The translations under genes were made by a program, and so were the position numbers. 64,000 nucleotides of DNA, from positions 5,795,381 through 5,859,380 of the forward strand of contig NZ_JH993797.1 of the NCBI RefSeq assembly GCF_000316115.1. The letters run 5' to 3'. Source of the stretch: Leptolyngbya sp. PCC 7375. Its GTDB lineage: Bacteria > Cyanobacteriota > Cyanobacteriia > Phormidesmidales > Phormidesmidaceae. Under the pieces are notes generated by a model that had not been told where the DNA came from, did not search any database, and was given only the letters and a program-made list of their open reading frames with translations. Position 1 is the first letter of the stretch. Each line of letters starts with the position of its first letter. Below are positions 44,087-51,372 of the stretch, piece after piece.

Positions 44087-44947
44087 ATGCATGTATTCCA
44101 AAGATTTCATAAATTTTTCCTATTCCTATCTGGATTTAGTTTGCTTTCTCTGGGTTGGCTGAAACCTGTGCAGGCATCAGCGTGCCCTGAAGCGGCGCTT
44201 TCCCAAATGACCAACCACCGTGTTACAGCGGGAGAAACGCTGGAGAGTGTGGCTGCACAGTATGGGTTACGCCCGGCAACACTAGCGGCAATCAATTCAC
44301 AATTGCCAGCTCAAGGAGCTCTGCCCACAGGAGGAGTGGTCGAAGTCCCCCCATTTAATGGTGTTCCTGTCCAAGTCGGGGCGGGTCAAACCTGGCAGTC
44401 ATTGGCGGAGCGCCATGGGACAAGGGCAGATCTTTTATTTGAGATAAATGGCTGCCCTGATACCTTACCCAGTCGAGTATTTATTCCTGCTGGTAATCGT
44501 GGGGGCACTACGGCTGTTGAAACTACGCCTTCAGCAGTTGCCTTAGGGTATCCATTACCAGTTCCAGCCAAGCTTGTGTTGAGTTATGGTTGGCAGCCTC
44601 ATCCCCGACGGGATGAACTGGTTTTTAACAGTGGTATTGCTTTTTCGGCGACCCCAGGGACGGTGGTGATATCAGCTGCAGAGGGCACCGTAGCGTCTGT
44701 GGGAGAACACAATGGCGCTTTGATCATGGTGGTTAATCATAGCAATGGCTTGCAGACCCGTTATGGAAACTTGGCTGATGTTGAATTTACCGTTGGTGAT
44801 GCAGTTACCCAAGGGACTGGATTGGGCACCGTAGCAGGTGAGTCGGAGGACTCTTTTATGTACTTTGAGGTGCGGACAAATTCTAGTGAGGGCTGGATTG
44901 CTCGCGATCCAGGTCAATATTTGTCCGAATTAGAATTACAGCAATAG
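44087..44947 (+). CDS. LysM protein with degenerate M23/LytM domain
   Basis: About 286 residues from MHVFQRFHKFFLFLSG (44087) with a signal peptide ending near VQASA. Two LysM-like repeats follow (TAGETLESVAAQYGLRPATL and QVGAGQTWQSLAERHGTRAD). The C-terminal LytM fold (LSYGWQPHPRRDELVFNSGI, then EGTVASVGEHNGALIMVVNH) lacks metal ligands: where active peptidases have H-x-G-x-D and YxHL, this has NSGIAF and YGNL. It is therefore probably a non-catalytic regulator of amidases, like EnvC or NlpD. Confidence 0.88.
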   Translation: MHVFQRFHKFFLFLSGFSLLSLGWLKPVQASACPEAALSQMTNHRVTAGETLESVAAQYGLRPATLAAINSQLPAQGALPTGGVVEVPPFNGVPVQVGAGQTWQSLAERHGTRADLLFEINGCPDTLPSRVFIPAGNRGGTTAVETTPSAVALGYPLPVPAKLVLSYGWQPHPRRDELVFNSGIAFSATPGTVVISAAEGTVASVGEHNGALIMVVNHSNGLQTRYGNLADVEFTVGDAVTQGTGLGTVAGESEDSFMYFEVRTNSSEGWIARDPGQYLSELELQQ

Positions 44948-45090
44948 CTCACTTGCGAAACTCGATAAAGTATCGGATATCTGAAGAATTGCAGCGTAAA
45001 GCTAGTCATTGCGATAAAGAAGGCTTACAATGCCGTTATTCTAGGTCCAATACCAAGGGTGAGGGTGCTTTTTAAGGAACGTGTTGTGCT

Positions 45091-46068
45091 ATGGCTAGGC
45101 ATCCAATCTTGTCTGAGCAACTATCTAAAAGGTTAAAAGCGCTGATTAAGCGTGCTTCGAGACGTGTATCACCTTCCCGTAGCAGACGGGGCAGCCCCCC
45201 CTCATCTCTAAAGCTTAAGAAAGTGGCTGTGTCCAAACCGCCTGCGGCTAAAGCAACCCGTGCCATAGCCAATAAGACGACTGCACCTCAGAAAAGGTCT
45301 GCTAAGTCGGGTTCATTTTGGTCAAATCTATTGTGGGTGCGGCCATGGCTTCTGGTCGTTGCCCTGTGGCTGACCTTTATATTGATGATTGCGATCGCAC
45401 TCGCTGGCCTTTCTAACCCTGGCCGTGAGATGACTCTGGAGCCTGTCAATAGCAGCATTGTAGGGCAGCCCCTAAGCACTCCTGATGCCGCTGCTTTTTC
45501 ACGACTGAGCATTCGTGATGAAAAAAGTGTCCTGAGTCAGCGAGATCCGGCAGCGACATTACCAGGGGCAAACGAGCAAGCTATGCCTGCCTGGCCCCTG
45601 TTACTCATGGTCGTCGCCTGTGCAGGTGGCTGTCTGCTGGTATCTAAACAAGGTCTGTTAACAGCTGAGTCTCGTCGTCGTCGCCGCCGGGTTGCAACCG
45701 CTCCTGTGCCTCAAGCAGGTTCTCGCCCTGTACGCGCTGTACGCCCTGCACGAACCCCAGGTAAAACCGCAAGTAAACGACAACGTCGTGGTAAGCACCG
45801 CCGTTTGGCGGCCCAGCAGCGCTCGGCCCCTAAAGTCATGGCAGTGAAGTCAGGCCAAAGATCTGTGCCCCATCAAGTGCCTGCTCAGCCATCAGCCCCC
45901 ATAGCATCACAACCAATGTCCTTTGCTGTGACTAGCCAGTCTGCTCCGTCTGGTCCATCGGTGACCGTTGTTCCGGACAATGAAACGTCTCCCCTGGATT
46001 GGAAAGAAGGGAGTCTGGCCCATAAGTTAGATGTCCGTCAGACTCGCTCAATTAGTTCTTTCTTGTAA
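45091..46068 (+). CDS. Hypothetical membrane protein with basic tails
   Basis: 325 residues. A very basic N-terminus (PSRSRRGSPPSS, ATRAIANKTTAPQKRSAK) precedes a transmembrane helix (WLLVVALWLTFILMIAIALA). A second helix occurs near residue 170-188 (AWPLLLMVVACAGGCLLVS), then an Arg/Pro-rich region (RRRRRRVATAPVPQAGSRPV) and a C-terminus LAHKLDVRQTRSISSFL. No domain recognised. It precedes the HDAC-like gene by 8 bp. Confidence 0.8.
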   Translation: MARHPILSEQLSKRLKALIKRASRRVSPSRSRRGSPPSSLKLKKVAVSKPPAAKATRAIANKTTAPQKRSAKSGSFWSNLLWVRPWLLVVALWLTFILMIAIALAGLSNPGREMTLEPVNSSIVGQPLSTPDAAAFSRLSIRDEKSVLSQRDPAATLPGANEQAMPAWPLLLMVVACAGGCLLVSKQGLLTAESRRRRRRVATAPVPQAGSRPVRAVRPARTPGKTASKRQRRGKHRRLAAQQRSAPKVMAVKSGQRSVPHQVPAQPSAPIASQPMSFAVTSQSAPSGPSVTVVPDNETSPLDWKEGSLAHKLDVRQTRSISSFL

Positions 46069-46076
46069 ACCGCGTT

Positions 46077-46994
46077 TTGACGGGTCTGCCGGTTATTTAT
46101 CACCCTGACTATGTGACGCCTTTGCCCGCAGGGCACAGGTTCCCGATGCCAAAATTTCAGCTGCTGCGGGACCTGCTGGTGCGCGATGGCGTCATTTCAG
46201 AAGAGCAGATTTATCAGCCGGGACGCCCCCCTAGGGACTGGCTCGAATTAGTGCACGATTCGCCCTATGTACAAGCTTATTGTGATGGCGGATTAGACGC
46301 TAAGGCTCAGCGCCGCATTGGTTTGCCCTGGAGTGCGGAATTAGTGCGACGAACCTGCACCGCAGTCGGCGGGACCATCTTGACGGCCAAACTAGCGCTA
46401 AATCAAGGATTGGCCTGTAACACTGCTGGAGGAACCCACCATGCCTTTCCAGGATATGGAGCAGGATTTTGTATTTTTAACGATATTGCGATCGCAACCC
46501 GTCTTCTAAAAGCCCAAAACTTACTTCAAACCGTCCTAGTCGTTGATTTAGACGTACACCAAGGCGATGGCACCGCCTGGATTTTTCGGGATGACCCCAG
46601 CGTATTTACATTTTCCATGCACTGCGCAGTGAATTTCCCAGGGCGTAAGCAAACCAGTGATTTGGATGTGCCCCTGGATGAAGGCACTGAAGATGATGAA
46701 TATTTAGCAAAGCTAGAGGCCCATCTGCCCGATCTACTGGCTCAGGTAAAGCCTGATCTGGTTCTATACGATGCTGGCGCTGACCCCCATCGAGATGATC
46801 GTCTGGGTAAGTTGGCCCTGACGGATGAGGGGCTATATCGTCGTGATTGGTATGTCTTAGAAACCTGTGCGAAAGCGAGATACCCGGTAGCCTGCGTGAT
46901 TGGCGGTGGCTATGGCAAAGACATGAACGCGCTGATCTATCGACATTCATACTTATATCGGGCCGCCAGCGAGGTCTATCGAAAATATTGCTAG
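46077..46994 (+). CDS. Histone-deacetylase-family (amidohydrolase) protein
   Basis: 305 residues, apparent TTG start 8 bp after the upstream stop. Family residues include NTAGGTHHAFPGYGAGFCIF, LVVDLDVHQGDGTAW (zinc Asp and His), LVLYDAGADPHRDD (second Asp) and VIGGGYGKDM (catalytic Tyr). Such bacterial enzymes act on acetylpolyamines or other acetylated small molecules; a histone role is not implied. It may be co-transcribed with the preceding basic membrane protein. Confidence 0.92.
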   Translation: MTGLPVIYHPDYVTPLPAGHRFPMPKFQLLRDLLVRDGVISEEQIYQPGRPPRDWLELVHDSPYVQAYCDGGLDAKAQRRIGLPWSAELVRRTCTAVGGTILTAKLALNQGLACNTAGGTHHAFPGYGAGFCIFNDIAIATRLLKAQNLLQTVLVVDLDVHQGDGTAWIFRDDPSVFTFSMHCAVNFPGRKQTSDLDVPLDEGTEDDEYLAKLEAHLPDLLAQVKPDLVLYDAGADPHRDDRLGKLALTDEGLYRRDWYVLETCAKARYPVACVIGGGYGKDMNALIYRHSYLYRAASEVYRKYC

Positions 46995-47146
46995 AAATTT
47001 AGGATAAAGTTGTAAAGCTTTAGCGACACCGTTTCCTGGAAGCAGTAAAGCCTTACCAACGGAGATGTCACCATATTGCAGGAAATTTTGGATATAGCTG
47101 CTGAAGTCCTATCTAAACCTAATTTCAAGAGTCAAAAATCTTTCCC

Positions 47147-48040
47147 ATGCCTTGGACCGTTATTACCTTCTATAAATTTGTTCAGCTCGATGATTTTGTT
47201 GAATTGCGTCAGCCCCTCAAAGAGCTTTGTAAAACGCAAAGCATTAAGGGAACCATCTTGCTAGCCCTTGAAGGGATTAACGCTACGGTAGCAGGTTCCA
47301 ATGAAGCAGTGGAAAAGTTACTTTCCCACCTTAAACAAGACCCCCGTTTAGCCGATCTCACCCACAAAATCTCATCTGCGGAAGAGCAGCCCTTCTCGCG
47401 TATGAAGGTGAAGCTGAAAAAAGAGATTGTCACCCTAGGACAGCCGGGTGTGAGCCCGACTAAAAAAGTCGGCACGTATGTGGACCCCAAGGATTGGAAT
47501 CAGATAATTTCTGATCCAGACGTGGTGGTGATTGATACACGCAATAATTACGAAGTGGATATCGGTACCTTTAACGGTGCTACTAACCCAGAGACTGAGT
47601 CTTTTCGTGATTTTCCTGACTATGCGGATCAGCAGTTAGACCCAGCAAAACATAAACAAGTAGCGATGTTTTGCACAGGGGGGATTCGCTGTGAAAAAGC
47701 ATCATCCTACTTGCTAGAGAAGGGATTTGAGCAGGTTTACCATCTTAAGGGCGGTATTCTAAAGTATTTAGAAGAGGTTTCACCGGAAAACAGTCTTTGG
47801 GAAGGAGAATGTTTTGTGTTTGATCAACGGGTGACCGTACAGCATGGCTTAGCAGAGGGCAGCTATGCCATGTGTCGTGGCTGTGGACATCCAGTATCCG
47901 ATGAAGATATGCAATCACCCTATTACGAACCAGGGATTGCATGTCCTAATTGTTACGACCAACTGACTGAGAAACAGCGTATGCGATTTGCCGAACGGAT
48001 AAAGCAGCGACAGCTAGAGAGAGAACGAAAGTCTCTTTAG
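47147..48040 (+). CDS. trhO: tRNA uridine(34) hydroxylase, rhodanese-type
   Basis: 297 residues. An N-terminal acylphosphatase-like domain (ITFYKFVQLDDFVELRQPLK, then IKGTILLALEGINATVAGSN) precedes a rhodanese domain (DPDVVVIDTRNNYEVDIGTF; active Cys in VAMFCTGGIRCEKASSYLLE) and a C-terminal zinc-like Cys cluster (CRGCGHPV, CPNCYDQL). TrhO (YceA/YbfQ family) forms 5-hydroxyuridine at the wobble position of tRNA. Confidence 0.93.
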   Translation: MPWTVITFYKFVQLDDFVELRQPLKELCKTQSIKGTILLALEGINATVAGSNEAVEKLLSHLKQDPRLADLTHKISSAEEQPFSRMKVKLKKEIVTLGQPGVSPTKKVGTYVDPKDWNQIISDPDVVVIDTRNNYEVDIGTFNGATNPETESFRDFPDYADQQLDPAKHKQVAMFCTGGIRCEKASSYLLEKGFEQVYHLKGGILKYLEEVSPENSLWEGECFVFDQRVTVQHGLAEGSYAMCRGCGHPVSDEDMQSPYYEPGIACPNCYDQLTEKQRMRFAERIKQRQLERERKSL

Positions 48041-48074
48041 GTGCTTGTGCTTAAATAATCACCCCATTATCCCA

Positions 48075-48989
48075 TCACTCATCCACCCATCTACAGCTCC
48101 AACCTGGGTCTTTATTTGTGTTCAGTCCCCTAAGAGGCACAGAAAGAGCCCCGTAACTAGGATTTGACATCAGAGCGTCGGGTAAGGGAGCTTTGTCTCC
48201 TACTCGATATCCTTGCTGCGCAATCAGGCGCTCAAGATTGCGCACCCGCTTTTGAGATGGAGGGTGACTGGCTAATATGGCTAAGCCTGGACGCTCTGAT
48301 CGACTGAGCCGGTCAAAGAAGTCGGTGGCTCCAGCAACATGACCATAGACTTGGTTGAGCAGTGTCAGTCCGATGCGATCAGCGTGTTGTTCTTGCTGTT
48401 GCGAAAACTGAGCATTGGAAAGTGTAGAAATGCTAGTGCTGGCGATGGAGCCCAAAGAGCCAAAGTCACCGAGTAAGGACGATAGGGATAGACGAATTAA
48501 GACCTGACGGCTAAGACCGCGCAGATGATCTCGATTGGCAAAGTGCCCCAGCTCATGGCCTAAGACCATCATTAACTCATTTTCAGAGGCTACTTCGACG
48601 AGTAAACCCTGGTAAATAATAATGTGATCGCCTGGAATAGCCAGGGCATTCACGGTCTGATCTGGCACATACAATACCTGATAATTCCGTCCATTAGTCT
48701 GTGCGGCAGGTAAATACGTCTCCAGCCGGTCTAATAGCTGATTAAGGGTTGCTTGTGTCGCTGATGCTTCAGCCTGAGCCGCGTAAATGGGCACAATTGC
48801 CCGCCCCAGTTGTTGCTCTACGCTAGTCGGGATAAACCATACCAAAGCTCCTGCTAACCAGAAGGCAATGGCAATGGCGATAGCGATGCCTGCGAGAAAT
48901 AACCCCAACAACACTAACAGCTGACGATGGCTGGGTGGGGGTGTTTTGTCACTATACGCCGCTGTTCCAGGCGGAAGTTCAATGGGCAT
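48075..48989 (-). CDS. M48-family metalloprotease
   Basis: 304 residues. N-terminal transmembrane helix (LLVLLGLFLAGIAIAIAIAF), then a Peptidase_M48 domain with the zinc motif VLGHELGHFANRDHLRGL (HExxH) and third-ligand Glu in QEQHADRIGLTLL. A HPPSQKRVRNLERLIAQQGY block closes the domain. It is a membrane-anchored quality-control protease of the BepA/Oma1 type. The next genes upstream are three AIM24 paralogues, 8 bp from the first, suggesting an operon. Confidence 0.92.
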   Translation of the reverse strand: MPIELPPGTAAYSDKTPPPSHRQLLVLLGLFLAGIAIAIAIAFWLAGALVWFIPTSVEQQLGRAIVPIYAAQAEASATQATLNQLLDRLETYLPAAQTNGRNYQVLYVPDQTVNALAIPGDHIIIYQGLLVEVASENELMMVLGHELGHFANRDHLRGLSRQVLIRLSLSSLLGDFGSLGSIASTSISTLSNAQFSQQQEQHADRIGLTLLNQVYGHVAGATDFFDRLSRSERPGLAILASHPPSQKRVRNLERLIAQQGYRVGDKAPLPDALMSNPSYGALSVPLRGLNTNKDPGWSCRWVDE

Positions 48990-48996
48990 TGGTCAT

Positions 48997-49698
48997 CTAG
49001 TTGTTACTCTTGGTTGGGCGGAAGGGATTCAGGAAGTTAACCAGTGAGTAGACATTACGGGACTGAATCCACAGTCGACCTGAGCCACTAAAGCGAGCCA
49101 CTAGTCCTTCTCCGCCAAAAATGCCAGTTCTTAACCCCCTAAAGGATAGACCACTGATCATTTCAACGTTATAGCTGAGGCTATCTTCAAAGGCGACAAT
49201 ATAGCCCGTATCCACTACATAATTGCCTTCCACAGGGATTTCTAAAATTGCGCCAAAGGAACTAAACCAAAAATCCCCCTGGCCGGTAACTCGTAAGAGA
49301 AAAAGCGATTCCCCACTAAAGAATCCTTTGAAGCCTTGAAATTTGCTGTCAATGGAAACGCCTGGACCAGCTGCGACAAAACCAGATGATTGCACCATCA
49401 GACTTTGGCTGCCGTCTAAGATATAGTGTTGGATGTCTCCAGGCACACCTGGCGATATGTATAGATCACCAGAACTTCCCTGGGCTGTAAACTCACTGAT
49501 AAATAAAGATTCGCCCCCGAGCATGCGACCAAGGCCTTTTTTCCAGCCGCCTTTTGCTTTGGATTTCATCTCAATGCAGCTGTCCATAGCTGCCATAGCC
49601 CCGGCTTCTACAGAGACTGTTTGATTGGGTTGCAGGCTAAGTTTGAGGGAAGCGTACGCTGGGTTATGGTCGATGGCATATGTGACTTGATTGCTCAT
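48997..49698 (-). CDS. AIM24-family protein, copy 1
   Basis: 233 residues from MSNQVTYAIDHNPAYASLKL (49698); an upstream in-frame start at 49749 exists. TIGR00266/AIM24 domain: VSVEAGAMAAMDSCIEMKSK, GEGLVARFSGSGRLWIQSRN. AIM24 in mitochondria supports inner-membrane organisation; bacterial roles are unknown. Its stop lies 7 bp from the start of the M48 protease. Confidence 0.9.
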   Translation of the reverse strand: MSNQVTYAIDHNPAYASLKLSLQPNQTVSVEAGAMAAMDSCIEMKSKAKGGWKKGLGRMLGGESLFISEFTAQGSSGDLYISPGVPGDIQHYILDGSQSLMVQSSGFVAAGPGVSIDSKFQGFKGFFSGESLFLLRVTGQGDFWFSSFGAILEIPVEGNYVVDTGYIVAFEDSLSYNVEMISGLSFRGLRTGIFGGEGLVARFSGSGRLWIQSRNVYSLVNFLNPFRPTKSNN

Positions 49699-49844
49699 AT
49701 CGCTTGGTTCCTGATTCATTGACAGTGGTCGGATTTCGACTTCGCTCAATCCTCGGTATTTCCTAGGCGCGTAATCTTCGATGTTTTTTACCCTGAGCCA
49801 GGTGAGCGCAGTCGAACCTAGCAGCAGGTCTCACCTTCACGCTG

Positions 49845-50522
49845 CTAACGAGGAGGCAGTTTGCCCCCCACTAATCGCCCAAATGATCCAGGATTGTGGG
49901 TTTGGCAAAAGACTTTACCGCGACCTCTAAATTGGCAAACAAATCCTTCTCCACCAAAGAATGCGCCAGCCCAGCTTTTGTTAGCTTTGGAGATGCTGTA
50001 GTCAAGGGTACGCTCAAAGGCGACAATGTGGCCTGTATCGACGACATACTCGCTATCCACATCTATTTCGTAAATGCCACCAAAAGCGCTGAGCAACAGT
50101 AGGCCTGAGCCGCTAGCTGTGAGCCAAAAGAGAGATTCTCCTGAGAAGAGACTTTTAAAGCCAGTGAAGCCTAAGTCAATATCAACATCGGGTGTACTGG
50201 CCATATAGCCAGTGGATTGCACCACAAGTTCTGTTTCTTTGAGGGTATAGGGAAGAATATCGCCGATTAGTTTGGGGGCAAGATAGAGTTCTGCCGAGCT
50301 ATTTCCTGAGCGAAAAACGCTCAGGAACAGCGATTCTCCAGCTAGCATGCGTTTTAAGCCACCAAAGACGCCGCCCCCTTTGCCTTTGCGGAGTGTGGTG
50401 CTAACGTTCACAAAGCCGCTCATGGCGACCATGGCCCCGGCTTCGGCAATCAGCTCTTCTTGGGGGTCCATGAAGATTTTTGCGATCGCACTATCCGGCT
50501 GATGTAAAAGCTCAAGTTTCAT
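49845..50522 (-). CDS. AIM24-family protein, copy 2
   Basis: 225 residues. MKLELLHQPDSAIAKIFMDP then EELIAEAGAMVAMSGFVNVS, GLKRMLAGESLFLSVFRSG, and the family end FFGGEGFVCQFRGRGKVFCQ. The three copies are divergent from one another, so they are old duplications rather than recent ones. Position: between copy 1 (146 bp) and copy 3 (39 bp). Confidence 0.9.
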   Translation of the reverse strand: MKLELLHQPDSAIAKIFMDPQEELIAEAGAMVAMSGFVNVSTTLRKGKGGGVFGGLKRMLAGESLFLSVFRSGNSSAELYLAPKLIGDILPYTLKETELVVQSTGYMASTPDVDIDLGFTGFKSLFSGESLFWLTASGSGLLLLSAFGGIYEIDVDSEYVVDTGHIVAFERTLDYSISKANKSWAGAFFGGEGFVCQFRGRGKVFCQTHNPGSFGRLVGGKLPPR

Positions 50523-50561
50523 ACTATTTCAGTCTTATAAACGTGTTACTCAGCAATCTCA

Positions 50562-51224
50562 CTACCGCAGCTTCGACCTGAGAAAACGAACTAACCCATC
50601 CATACTGCGCGACTGGAGATAGATTTTTCCTCGACCCTGGAGCCGGTTGATAAACCCTTCTCCGGAGGTGATGGAGCCCACCATACCTCCCGAAAGGCCG
50701 ATGTTCATCTTGATACCTGGTTCGTAGGCCACGAGATGACCGTTGTCGACAATAAATTCATCTTTGACAGTGACTTCCGAAAGGCCGCCATAGGCACCAA
50801 AGAAAACGAGTCCCCGACCACCTAGCTTGAGCTTAAATAACCCTTCGCCAGCAAACCAGCTAGCTAAGCCCGCCCACTGTAGCGCTACCTTAACGCCTGA
50901 ACTGTGAGCGATATAGGCTCCAGGCTGTAGACACAGTTCATTACCATTCAGCTCCATGCGGGCAATATCGCCAATGGTTGGCTGGGTGAGCACCAGCGTT
51001 TGGGGATGATTGGTTCGATTAGCAAAGTGATTCAGAAATAGGGATTCGCCACCGAAAAATGCTTTGAGCAACCCTGGAATCAGGCCACCAAAGAAGCCTG
51101 TACCCATGGATATTTGCCCGTCCATGCTAGCCATCGCTCCCGCCTCAGCAAAAATACGCTCTCCCGGCTGTAAGGTGACAAATAAGGTGGCAAACGCTGG
51201 TTTGTAGCGAATTTCGTACTTCAT
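50562..51224 (-). CDS. AIM24-family protein, copy 3
   Basis: 220 residues from MKYEIRYKPAFATLFVTLQP (51224). ERIFAEAGAMASMDGQISMG, LKAFFGGESLFLNHFANR, and ITSGEGFINRLQGRGKIYLQ mark the AIM24 fold. It is the most upstream of the three and probably first in an operon ending with the M48 protease. Functional link to membrane or surface stress is inference. Confidence 0.9.
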   Translation of the reverse strand: MKYEIRYKPAFATLFVTLQPGERIFAEAGAMASMDGQISMGTGFFGGLIPGLLKAFFGGESLFLNHFANRTNHPQTLVLTQPTIGDIARMELNGNELCLQPGAYIAHSSGVKVALQWAGLASWFAGEGLFKLKLGGRGLVFFGAYGGLSEVTVKDEFIVDNGHLVAYEPGIKMNIGLSGGMVGSITSGEGFINRLQGRGKIYLQSRSMDGLVRFLRSKLR

Positions 51225-51372
51225 CGCTAACACTCCCGTATTTGAGTCGTGGATCGGTAGTCATCCCTCTCAGATTACCTAGAACGGGCAGGAAAATAAC
51301 AGCTTAAGTTGATAAAGCGCAACATGAACATGATTGATGTAAGTGTTCACCCAGGAGCACGGGCTCCATCAT

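Noticed and set aside
46077..46994. Involvement in chromatin deacetylation
   Set aside because: Bacterial members of this family act on small acetylated molecules; nothing here suggests a protein substrate.
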